Notes under the pieces: generated by a model
Told to the model about the DNA's origin: nothing
Database searches by the model: none
The model's input: only the letters and a program-made list of their open reading frames with translations
In this document: piece after piece, positions 14,236 through 26,400 of the stretch
Position numbering within the stretch: the stretch's first letter is position 1
Layout: each line of letters starts with the position of its first letter
NCBI GenBank assembly: GCA_013398615.1
Contig: VZSR01003803.1
Span: 4,350,050-4,414,049 of the forward strand
DNA: 64,000 nucleotides
DNA from: Brachypodius melanocephalos
Taxonomy: Eukaryota > Chordata > Aves > Passeriformes > Pycnonotidae
Reading direction: 5' to 3'
Position numbers and translations under genes: made by a program

Positions 14236-15914
14236 AAAACTTAGAAACCTGACAGAAACTAAAAAGTAACAACCTCAATCTTAACTATTCTGATAAAAGC
14301 TCCTCACCAAATTTCAAGTCGAGGAGACAAGATGGCACCAAAGGCCAGAGAGAGACAAATCCTGAAATAAACTAGACATTTTTGGCAAGCTAGCCAGTAA
14401 AGAAGCAAAATTCAAGGCACACAAGGCACAAGGTAAGAACAGCAATTTGTGCCCAGAAAACTCATAGACCTCTAAGTGATAAAATTTCATGCTGTGTCAG
14501 ATTTTCACAAAATTTCTTGCTGAAGAAGTTGTCAAGCATCAATGCTTCTCGAATTGGTCCTGGATAAGTCCCAGATGTTTCTGTTCACCCTGACCCTGAT
14601 TGCTTGGTATTACTTGCTTCCCCATTCATTATGTTCATATCCTTTGCAGGATTTTGGATGTGGCTGAAGCATCACTGTTAAAGAATCATCTTGCAGTGGC
14701 CCTTTCTTTGCATGGTTTGTGAAGACCATGCACACATGGAATTCATGGAAACAGAAGATACATGGATAGATTTGCATGGAAGTTGCACGGTAGAGCAAAT
14801 TAACCTTTATGTGCCTCTAGTTAGATACCACTGACTTTTAAACCTTTTACAAAGATGCCATTTCTGAAATCAAAACTTTGAAAACTACGTAAACTCTGTA
14901 GATGTTACCAGTTGCTGTGGAGTTGAGCTGTATGGCTTAGCAGAAAGCTCATTTCCTGGAAGAAACCAGAGAAATACCAAACTAGGAGAATTTTCTGTTG
15001 TTGACCTGCAGAGAAGCCTACCAGGAAATTTTCATTTGCTCAGCTTCCATTCCTTGGAGTAGTGTGCTGTGGCTTTTCTCAGTTTAATATCTCCTCTTTG
15101 TAAACTATTATTGCTTTGTTTGAAGCATAGGACACAGAGATTCCAATCTCAATTAGGCATCTGATACACTACAACTGTAAAGAGGATAATTTCCAGGAAA
15201 TTAACATTCCCAAATTGTGCAGTCAAATATATTTCCTTGTTGAGAGATGTAGTCATTGTAGCTGCAACTGTGCCACCAAATACTGGAGATTTGTTGAGGG
15301 TCTTGTTGCATCCTCAGCCATGGGGTGTGAGAGTGTCAGGCTGCATCATTAAAAAAGTCAGTGAAACCAAAATGTTAATATTTTTGCTTTTTTAGCAGAA
15401 AAGATGAAAACTATAAAATAAATACTAGGCCCACACTACATGCAATCACCTTTTTTTTTTTTTGATTGATAAAACAATCTAATATTTCTAGGGAATCATG
15501 AAAAATCAAGTGTGTAACACTGCTGCAGGTACCAGCTTGTTCTGACAGCTGAAGAAAAATGCAGTTATTATACCCTAGACATGCAAGGGCCCATTTTACA
15601 TATTTAGGCCATTTTTTACCAGTCAGACTTCCAAGAATTGAGCCTGTGGTTACTAATGAGCCTCCAAACTGATGAAGCATCTATTTGTGAGCCAAAAAAT
15701 CTGCCCGTAAAATCAAACTTTGAACTGAGGTTCTTTGAAGAGGTGGAGCCATAAAAGCTACATCTGGAATTGGATATAAAATAGGGAGAAAATATGAAAG
15801 GCTTCTGTCTCAGATAACCCTTTAACCAAAGTCAAACATTAACCTGGATGATTTAAAAGAAAACTTTTGCAGAAAGCAAGCAGTTTAAATTAATTTTTTA
15901 TAATAGACTTTCAC

Positions 15915-15948
15915 ATATATATATATATATATATATACATATATATAT
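15915..15948. repeat. (AT)n microsatellite
   Basis: Alternating AT with a single ACAT interruption; self-complementary over its length. Confidence 0.95.
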
Positions 15949-18269
15949 GTCATAAATTGGCTACACATGGAGAAAGCTGAATTAGCTTACTTGTATGTGC
16001 CTCCTTTGGTCAGTTAATGAATTTCAAAAACTACTAATTTTCCATGTTTTGTCAGAAATACCATCTTTTATTACAATAGAACCTGTGGTCACATGCATAA
16101 ATATTGGTGTAGTAAAAGATATTTTGATTGACTACTTCCTGGCAATTGACACTAAACATGTTTCTCACATCTGCTTACCAATTTCACTTCACCCAGCTAG
16201 AAAAGCTGTTTCAAGAAGTAAAACAACAATGCTGTTTAAAGGTGCACATTCTCCTTCCCTCTCTCCCTCCACACCCATTTTATATAGTCAGGTAGGTTAA
16301 AACAGAAAAAAAAATCTGAAGATAAAATATTGATGTACAACAATTCAAACTGAATGCATTAAGTACTGTTGGAACAGCTATTCCTGAACAGAAAAGTTAT
16401 TGAAAATACATGATCTAAAAAAATTGCTGTGTAAGAATAACAAAGCCAGATTTTCAGATTTCCAAATGACTTTCTCTTGAAAGCTGAACCTGGTCAAATA
16501 AATTTTGATCTTTCTGGAATAATTGAGTAATTATCTTCCACTCCATCCATTTTCCTGTCAGTAATATGTATATGCTGCCTAAAGTATTTAGGATCATGAG
16601 TGGGTTTTTTTGTTTGTATTGAGCTTCAAATACAGAAAATGAAACACATTCTGTCATTACTGGTGTTGCAAATGATGTCTAGGGATGGATATGTTCAATC
16701 ACTGGGTTTTTTTGAGTGTTTTGGGTGATCTCTCATGTCCAGCACTTCCCTTGCTAATCAACATGTGGTTTGAGGTGTTGGGACACCCAGAGGGGTGTAT
16801 TTAGAGAACTAGAATGAAAATTTCACTTTGCAGTATCTTTGCCCATTTGAAAGGCAATAGAAACTCATAATCCATTACTTATTGCAAACAGAAAGGTAAA
16901 ATATTTAAATTTGAAATGGACATGTGATTAAGATGCCTGGTCCCTGGTGACCAGCAAAGAGGGCATAGAACAGAGTGCATCAAAAAAAACTAAGGAAATT
17001 CAATCTGTTAGGGGCTGACACAGTATAATTAAACTTTACATTTCCTGAAAGGGTATTGGCACAAACTGAGCTCATTAATTCTAAATTAAAGCTTTTTTTC
17101 TGGCCTGCCTACAACAACCTCCTCTAAAAAGGCTCTGTTTGCTAGATACTCAGGTTGCATTCACACATTTATTGTGTTATAGAAAAAGACATGAAAGATT
17201 TTTGTCATTTCAGTACAAATAAAACTGAACCCATGTAATTATGTAACCTCCTAAGGAGGTCTTATCCTTTGTGATGCTGTTCTAATTCTCATGGTGTAAA
17301 AATGTATGACTGTAGAACTTACATCTTGTATAGTCCTCTGTCTAGCAATTGGCCACACTCTGTCCTCCATCTACCAGAGGTGGAAAAATCTGCCCAAGGA
17401 GTGACTGCAGTAGAACTTGACACAGCAGAAATATTATGGAACAGACAATGAGCCCATACTTTAAAGCAGATTTATACAACAGAATGCAGAACAAAAACAC
17501 CTCTATATGTCATTTAAGTGTTTTATTTATGCAGGGTTGTTTTAATTATTATCTGTTATACCAGATCTTTAGCCATAGCTCTCAAAGTCTTGTGAATTTC
17601 CTATTATGCTTAGTGAGTACTGCTAGAAGCCACCAAATAAAGATGATGTGAAGATAAGCAAAACATGTTAGGAATTGCTAGGTTTGTTGTGAGCTGGGCA
17701 TACAAGTATTTTTGGATGAAATGGCAATTTCCTCTGCTTCACCTGAGACCCACAGATTTATAAGTGAGTACAGGGCCCAACTCATGAAAAATTAGCCCTT
17801 TAGAAGATATATGAAACATCTACTTCCTTGTGTTCTCCACAGTGTTGGCTCAGGATATGAATTGTTATCCTTAATAAGGCACCCATATGACTTGACTTGA
17901 ATGATGCTTTTAATTTGAAATAACTGACGTGGCACTGGTTCTGAATTGCAGCTTTGTTGCCGAGATTATTAAACTCAAATAAATTATGTACCATGACATC
18001 TATGGAGCCACAGTTTCCGTTTGCAGACCATCTGCAGCCAATCTGACCATCCCGTGCAGTCACACGTTGCATTATAACCTTGACCAGTTCAGCTGAGGTG
18101 GAATAATTGAAGCTAATTTTTGTAGCACAGGCAAGCCTTTGTTAGATTTAGAACACTAAGGCTTTACAGCACCGTGTATTTATGCTAGAGGGCAGTCACA
18201 CTTCGTTCTGAGCAGTGTCAGAGCTTGGCCTTTGCAGAGTATGTATCCCCAAAGCACGGTGCCAGCAGA

Positions 18270-18400
18270 AACTTCCAGGGAGTGCTGTGAGGTAGGTGTG
18301 TACATAGATCCCTGTTTACAGATGAGGAAACTGAGGCAGGAAGATATTTGACACAGTTCACACCAGAGTTCAAAGACGTTTAACGCAGGGATTAAGGGAT
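18270..18400 (+). repeat. ancient MIR/L2-like interspersed repeat
   Basis: The core gtgctgtgaggtaggtgtgt, then tgtttacagatgaggaaact and gaggcaggaagatatttgac resembles the shared 3' core of MIR and L2 repeats. Recognisable copies of this age are rare in birds. Identification is from memory. Confidence 0.5.
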
Positions 18401-18669
18401 AACACAGCATCCGAGACAACTTGAAAATTACTCTCAAAGAAGCCAGCTCATTATATATATGTATCCATATATCTATGTGTGTGCAGATTAATTCTGGATG
18501 TGAATTTTTCTTTTTAAAACTAGAGACTTTGCTTTTATATTCCTAAATTCTGTGGGGAAAAGTTGAAGGCTCTAGGAAGAGCACATAAAGAGCTATGTCT
18601 ATGTCCCTGGCTCTCCAAGGAGAGGAATATAGCTCTTGTCTGTGCCTATATAGTAGTAGATCATTTAGT

Positions 18670-18725
18670 GACAGAGTCACAAAGTCATAGAATCATTTAG
18701 GTTGGAAAGGAACTTTGAGTCCAAA
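18670..18725 (-). mobile_element. short CR1 LINE 3' terminus
   Basis: Only the last 55 bases or so are recognisable: gtcatagaatcatttaggtt followed by ggaaaggaact. The copy is heavily 5' truncated. Confidence 0.65.
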
Positions 18726-19629
18726 CACAGACTTGCATTGTCAAGTAGGATGAATTTTACAGGCACATGAACCTCATTGGTCTCAGAGTGTAAGGTCAGC
18801 TTTAGGATTTTTTTTTTCATTTTTCCTATACAGCAGATATTCACTAGACTGAGAATTTCACTCCTTCGTCTCAAACTAAGTGTTCAGTGAAGTATTGCAG
18901 TGACATCTGCAAAACATAAGGCATCATGAGATTTTGTCTCCTCCCTTCCATGCTGTTACACCTCTCCAAGAAGAGGAACGTGTTTCTGAAGACAGCTCCT
19001 GCAACTGAGAGTTCACAGCCTAGGAAGGAAAAGTCTGAGTAAGAACAGAAAATGCAAGTATTTGTCTATGGCAGGATAGAGGCAAAGTTTGTCTTGAAGT
19101 GGCTTGCAGCCACATGACAAGACTTCTTGTCTAGACACACTTCTCTGAATAACTCCACCAACATGCATGTTTTGTGAGATGCTGAAAATCAACAATTTAA
19201 TTTCCATGGTATGGCTCAATAAATTCTTGACATCATCCAGAAGTGTCTCTTAAGGCTGTTTAATTTTGCTTACTTCCAGTGATCATCCATATACATTTTA
19301 GAAAAATGTTTCCAGAAAGCAAATACCATCCTATCCAACACAGATGGATTCCTGAAAAGTTTTGCAGCTGTGTCACAGTGTGGATAGGGAATTTTCCCAT
19401 GAGCATAAACATAATGAAGGGATGCATGTCAGGACTTACAGAATACACACGGTTTAAACACATGGGGATATCTGTGGCATGAGTGATGAGAGGCAGGGGA
19501 AAAAAAATCAATGTGGGCTTTCCAGAGGAAATGCCAGCTTTATAGAATAGATAGTCCTTTCTGAAAACCCTTCACCAAGGAGACTGTACCCCTGATTGCC
19601 TGTTTTTTCACCCCTCACCCTTGACTTGT

Positions 19630-19635
19630 TTTATT
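19630..19635 (-). promoter_or_regulatory. candidate polyadenylation signal for RAB38
   Basis: AATAAA occurs on the minus strand about 655 bases after the RAB38 stop codon. It is the first canonical hexamer I found downstream, so it is a plausible 3' end. AATAAA is common in AT-rich DNA and there is no transcript evidence, so the true 3' UTR may be longer. Confidence 0.3.
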
Positions 19636-20290
19636 TTGCTTCATCTAAGTTAATGCTATCAACTATGAGAATGCAACTCCTGAGAAAGAGGGAGCCAATA
19701 CTTCATCAGTCTCAGAAGCTGACATCTTCTGGAGAACTGAATAATGTGAAATGTTCCTTCATGTTCAGTCCTGTCACTACATCCAGGAGACTGAAATTGC
19801 AATGGGAATATTTATCTGTGAGCATTCTTGGTGTCTCTTTCTGAAGAGCTCAATTTTCATTTTCATCATCATCTCCCTCATATGAAACAAGATCATTCAA
19901 GTCTGAGGGGTGACAAAGAGTGTAATGATGACAATTGCCTGGTCAAGGTATTGAGAAAACACCCTGGAAATCAAAGGACAAGTAGGGTGCTGCCACAGTC
20001 ACATCACAAATACGAATTTTCAGAAACTACATGGCAAAGATATAGGTTTTGTTATCACTGGTGCCACCCAAACAGGAAAACACAGCCATCACTGTGAGTC
20101 TTATTTGACCAATAGCCAAAGAGAGTTTTGAATAGCTGCTATAAATGAACACCTCATAATAAATTTTAGCTGAAAAAAAAATTAAATATATTTTTGAGAA
20201 AATGACAATCTGCTTAAGGACAATGTGGGCAGGCTGGTTTCGTTGAATAAAGTGTGAATCACAGTTGTTCAGCTCTTGTCTGGAAGTCTC

Positions 20291-20443
20291 TTAGGATTTA
20301 AAGCAAGCTGAACAACTGACAATCTTGGAGGAATTCAAGTGTGGTTTTATAATATCTGGTTCAACAGACTGAACTGGATCACTCTCACTAGCAATTATAT
20401 GTTTCACCAAGCATCTGGAAGCTTCGTTGATGTTTATATTTTC
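20291..20443 (-). CDS. RAB38: RAB38 exon 3 with stop codon
   Basis: This exon encodes the last 50 residues, from ENININEAS to CFKS, then TAA at 20291-20293. The acceptor is TTGCAG. It holds the last helix and the hypervariable tail. The tail differs more from the human protein than the G domain does, as is usual for Rab proteins. Two cysteines near the end fit the geranylgeranylation signal of RAB38. Confidence 0.95.
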   Translation of the reverse strand, partial: ENININEASRCLVKHIIASESDPVQSVEPDIIKPHLNSSKIVSCSACFKS

Positions 20444-23400
20444 CTGCAAGTGAAAGAGAAAGAGAGGTTGATTAGTCAATATTAATTAAACCATGTTGCA
20501 TATTTCTTGTGCAAAATTAAACTTTCCTCTCAGCAACATCAAAAGTTAACTTACCTTAATAAACCATTTTCAAAAATTGACTGTGTTAAATAGTGCTTAC
20601 TGGAGTTTTGAAGTTGGTTAAGTTTTATATATACTATGATTCATATCTCTTTTAAAATGTACACAGAGCTGATTTTAAATTACCTCAATCTCTTGATGAT
20701 TTGATTGCTTCAATAAACTAAAAAAAAAAAAACAAATGCCAGAGAGGTGTTGAAGACCAATGCTTGAAGTAAAGCTCCAAGGACCATATTTCACTGCTTG
20801 AATAATGGTTACTCATTTCCAAATAGTTAATTACCTACCAGCAATTGCAGCCATGCATAGCACTCACTTTTTAAAGCCAATTTCAAGAAGAATTCTGTAT
20901 GCAATGCTCACAATGAAACCTGTGATGGACCAGTTTCATTGAATAAATGATACAATCTCAAATTACTCACAAAGCAGTAAAAAAGTTCTGTATGATTGGG
21001 AGTCCTCCCTTATTTCTTGTCGAGGCTGACTCCAATGCACTGCATCTCCAGTGCACTGCTTCAGAAGAAATATATCACCACTGGTTTCATTTATATGAGA
21101 GAAATCATCACTCTAGGGGTTTAAAATGAAAGCTAAAGCACATCCCTTCCTACATGCCTGATATGAACTGCACATTTAGCTTGCAGCAGCCCTTACCCTG
21201 TTTGTAGAATAAGTAAAGCTGAAAGAGCCTGATCAGTGAGACACAGCTCAATGCAGCATAGAAAATAAGCAGGAGTACCGAGTAAAAAAAAAAAAAAAAT
21301 TTAAAATAACAGCCACCAGTATGTTTGGAATGAAAAGTCAGACTTTCTGGCATATAAAGCACTCTTCTAGTGTAATTATTGGCATTGATTACTTATTTTA
21401 TAAAGCAGGAGATAGAAGCTCCACTGTAGCTTCATTCTTCTAGGAAATTGTCTCACACAGCCACATACATCCACATAGAAATGCATACCAATATATAGGC
21501 ATACATTTGTGTGTATGCACACACTACTCTTGCTCAGTAAAGATAATGTTTTATTTGCAGCCCAAGATTACCCAGGTTTTCAAGCTGAATTACTGTGTCA
21601 TACTGAGAATAGTTTTGATTGGAAGGGACATTTAAATGCCATCTAGTCCCAGTTCCCAAGAATGTCCAGGTCCCTCTGGATGGCAATCTAGAGCCTGTTG
21701 TACTGAGGCCATAAACTAGCTATAAAAGAAAGAAATGTATGTGTTTCAGTAGAGAAGACACATTTGTAGGAAAATCAAAAGCTGAAGGAATGGATTCTGT
21801 GAGACTGACTTTGTCCAATCCCCTTGAAATCAATGGTAAAACTCCACAAATGCCATTGTCGATCCCTTTTGCACCACAGTAAAGGGCTGAAATCTGTGGA
21901 TCTAACTGAAAATGTTAATTTGTGCGAGATTTCACAGGTTTCTTCAATGACATACATGAAATTAAATATTTTGTAGTAAAGAATATTGGTAAGTTGTAAA
22001 CCCCAATATTTTTCTAGAGTAATATGCACAGTAACCACTAGAAAGTAATATGGAACTGGGAATTGTCTCTGTACTGAGATGTTAAAATTCTGCTGTATCA
22101 CGTGGTTCTCCCAGACCAGACTAGAAAATTCCTTAAGGATACACTGAAAACCCTTTTCAGACCACTGTGAAATTTTATTAGAAAAAAACCCCAGACAATG
22201 GAAAATATCTCTCAGCACTGCTTAGGAAACTGAAGCCAAAACAGGATTGTTAAAAGCACAAAAACAGAAATGTAAAAATTTTTTGCATGGTGTTTGTCTT
22301 TACTGATGGACTGGTGAGCATTTCATTTGCCCCCATGAGCTGCTTCTCTGTTGAAATGGCAGCATGTGTTTATTCAACAATGTCTTAGGGACTATCTAAG
22401 ATTCTGCCCAAATTGATCAATGTTCAGATGTATTAACAGCAACCCTCTTTCACAGACTACCATTTTACAACATTGAGAAAGGGGGAAGGAACCAAGCCCA
22501 GAAAAGCATAAGATGGATATGAGTGGAGATTCCTCATCCCTGATGGTGATAGATAGAAGTCCATGTGCCAGACATGAGCCTAAAAATGCAGATGAAAAAA
22601 AACCCAAAACCACTCCTGTCAGTACTCAAACAAGAAAAAAAAAGAGGGAAGAAATAAAAAGTCCTGCCCTGAGTCTAGAGAGGCAGTTTCTCATCCTTAA
22701 CATTTATATGAACTGTTTAAACTGTGTGGATAACAGTTTCAGCTGGGGTACAAGCAGAGAAACAGGAAGAGTGACCCCAGCAGACAGCACAGCCAGTTTT
22801 GAGATTGTGTCTAGCTCCAGCCTGCTCCCATGGTTCAGATGACAACTGGTGCACAGCATAGATGAGAAGAAATATGTGAAGTCACCTGCTGCAAGGAGCC
22901 CGTGGTCATGCCGACAAAGCAACTCCTGCTATCCCAGATGCCTGCCTTGACCACTTCCTTTCTGATGCTGCTACTGCCTTTTGTTACAACCTGAATCCTG
23001 TGGCATTCTAGACCTGCAGATCAGACATTGCTGTATTCTGGTCTGACTAATGAAATATTGATTTCTCCACCTCTCCTCCTATAGTGTGCTTTGCAAAAGA
23101 AAAATCTATATTCTGCCAGGCAGTGAAAGAGCTACAGACAGTGGAAGGTGATCTGCTATCCAAACACAGACAGGAGGCCTGGTGATTTTAGAGCACATGA
23201 AGTGTTGAAAGGCAATCAAGAGGAGGAAAGAGAGAAGAGAGAAAGTGAAAATCCACTCAAACACAAAGAAATCAACAATCAAAATGTAAGACTGGACAGA
23301 GAGGAATAATCACAGACACCCTACTAATGGTACTGAGACATGAAAACTGCCCCAATTATACCTAAAAATAAAATTGATTGTTTCAAAAAAGCAAGAAAAT

Positions 23401-26400
23401 ATAGGTGAGAAACTGGAGTGAGAAATATCTTTCAGTGGCTCTCCATGTTGAAATGCCATAGCTGTCACCTCCCGTGTGGCTTTGTCCTACAAAGGAACAC
23501 CACAGGAATTGTGATGATCGCTGAAGTTCAGACTTATTTTTCTCTTCTCTTCTCTTCTCTTCTCTTCTCTTCTCTTCTCTTCTCTTCTCTTCTCTTCTCT
23601 TCTCTTCTCTTCTCTTCTCTTCTCTTCTCTTCTCTTCTCTTCTCTTCTCTTCTCTTCTCTTCTCTTCTCTTCTCTTCTCTTCTCTTCTCTTCCCTTCTCT
23701 TCCCTTCTCTTCCCTTCTCTTCCCTTCTCTCCCTTTCTCACACCTGTATTGTTTGTTATCCAGCATCCTCTGAAGCCACTTTTACCTTCACAGTATAACA
23801 CAGGAGACAGTCTCCCTATATTGCTTTTAAGGCTGGTATTACTCAGCATTGCATCTTTGATGTGTTTATCCGGACAGAAGCTTCTGACAGAAGCAGCAGA
23901 AGAGTGCTGCTGTGGCCATTTATCAAAAGGAGAAAATGCAGAGCCACATGAAACTTGGTCCAGCATGTGGTGGCTAGTTGGAAAGTGAGAGACTGCATAT
24001 GATGAAGTCTTCACATGATGAGTTAAGAATGCAACACTTTCCTTTCTCAAGAAAAGCTCTCTTCCAAGAGAGAGCTTTTACTGCAAGACCAAAAAGGATC
24101 TTACCGATATTGTGGTGCCTTTATCAGTCCTGTATTCCTGATTCAGCATGTCAACCTTTATAAAAGCCTTTCCTGAACATCTTGCCTTGCCCTGTCCCCT
24201 GAGGTGCCTAGCCCATTTCTGTGTGGCTCAGTAAGCCCCAGCATCATCCCAGTCGGTGCAAGAGCTGAGTCGTGAATCCAGCCCTCAGTGATTTATCCTG
24301 CATCAGCCCACCAAAATCTGCCAGGACAAGGAGCTGAACCCTGTTTCTGTGACAATGCCTGACTACATGTGCCAATCTTCCTCCTGGCCTCATCAAGAAG
24401 GAATGCAAAAGTGAAAATCAGAATACGCTACTCTTTATTCTATTACCAAACAAAACAAGGCAATGAAAATAACTCTGAGTAGTCTCTGAAATCCAGAAAG
24501 GAACAGTGGAGGACATAAATGAAATAAGCATTTGCTTTGTAGATCGATCTTATTAAAATATATCCTTTCAAAGGGCAGCTTTATGGAAAGGATAGCAACT
24601 GAGGGTAGGGAGAAAGAGCTGCATTATTAAAAACCCTTGAACCGATTGGTATTGGAAATAATGTCATGTAAGCAGCAATCAAGTACAGGGAAAATAAATA
24701 CATTATTGAATGTGACTCAAAGTAGCACACAAGCTCAACAATCCTTTTAGCATTCTGGATTATCTTCCCTTTATCTGCCATCTCTACTGCAGATGCAGAA
24801 TACCAACATTTAGGGCATTCCATTTTAATATATGAAATATTAAGACCAGATTAGACTGGCTCTTAGCTCTTTGTAGAAGAATAAAGGCCCTGGCAAGTTT
24901 TAAGGGCCTGTCTCAATATCAGATGGAAGAACTTTTTGTTTCTTTGCCATGTGCATATCTCAGATTTGTCCGTCTGGTTGTTTTCTGGTAGAACGTTTTT
25001 CCCTTTTTACATTGACAGTTTTTTCCTCTTACTGAATCTGATGCTTCTGAGTCTTACCTTGAAAACCAGGATGAAGAACAGTGTGTGTGCAAGCACAGAG
25101 CACCTGGGGAGATCTAAATCAGCGCTGCCTAGAGATATGACCTTAGAATACTACTGCAGCTGAAGGAAATTGACTTCCCATAAGCAAACATTTACAAATT
25201 GTGAAATATTCAGGTATTAGATGGGAGCCTAGTGAGAGGCTCATAGCTTCCCTATTTTATTTCCGTATTGCACTAAAATTCAGGAGCAAGGAAATGACTT
25301 GAAGGATGCTTTAACCTGCTCTCCCTTCGAGCTAGCCACTCTGAGGGAATGGCTCCACATGCTCCCTTAGCAGAACTCCCTGGAAGCTGCTGGGAACCGA
25401 GCCTTATTAAGATGGTGTGAGCTGTACTCCTGCAGTGATGTTTCTAGGAAAATGCAGCCATACAAGTTAAAAGCCATCTGGATGCATGAACATGAAATTC
25501 ATGGATGTAAACTGCTGTGACTGCAACTCTGAGAACAAAATAATTTCTGTGATTGAATTCTTACAGCTGCTTGAATATCCTGCAACAAAATAATTTCACT
25601 AAATGACTTTCTGATCTCAACAATTTTATGATTCTCTGAATTTCCAGATTTAGGACAGCACTAAATAATACATTTCATAAAAATGATCCAGAGATCTAGA
25701 CGACAGCTCTAATACCCACAGAACAATCTAAATCAACTCCTTTTAATTACAGGAAAAAAACTGTGCAGAGGATTTTGTACAGTAATCATACATCTGAAAT
25801 GAAATCTCCTGCTTTAAGAGAAAGCTTTATTTGTTGCTTTATGGCAGAATCTGAAATATTTTCTAAGACTGTATGGTGAGATTGGTTAGACTTTTTAAAG
25901 TGAATTAGAAAGACAATCTAGGGAGCCACACATCCCTAAATGGGTCTGGCAGTCTGAAATGGATTGCTTGGATTTAGGTTACCAGATCAGCAGATTAGTT
26001 TAAAGTGTCAGCCTAATTCAAATACATGTCCAAACCTTGTTTTTCTTTATGGAAATCAGAACTGCTTATCCTGTTCCTCTACCAGTCTACTGCATAGCTT
26101 GCTTTTTTCATTTTTCATAATAATTGTCCAGTCAAAAGAACTGAAAAATCTGTGATTTAAACAAGGGCTAATAGAGCTTGGATTATTCACAGAATTCCCT
26201 GGTAAGGTAGGAAGAATTAATGTCCTTTCTTTTTGAAGGGAAGGCTAGAACAGAGTAGAGAATTACTTTCTAAAGGTATCACAGCAGATCAATGGCAAAG
26301 ATGACTTTGGATTGCTAGTCCAGCATTTGGGCCCTTTGGGGGATTGGAACTAGATGATTTTTAAGGTCCCTTCCAACCCAACTCATTCTGAATCTATGGT

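Larger units (their letters stand above)
14236..20290. other. intergenic and RAB38 3' flank
   Basis: It holds an AT microsatellite, the MIR/L2-like segment, a CR1 terminus and, above about 19.6 kb, the likely RAB38 3' UTR. No separate gene is seen. Confidence 0.7.

Noticed and set aside
21775..22218. 147-codon minus-strand frame in RAB38 intron 2
   Set aside because: It begins with GTG, has no early ATG, no domain and no splice context.
23383..24050. Frames encoding REEKR or SLLFS repeats
   Set aside because: They are translations of the pentanucleotide array, open only because the unit has no stop in those frames.
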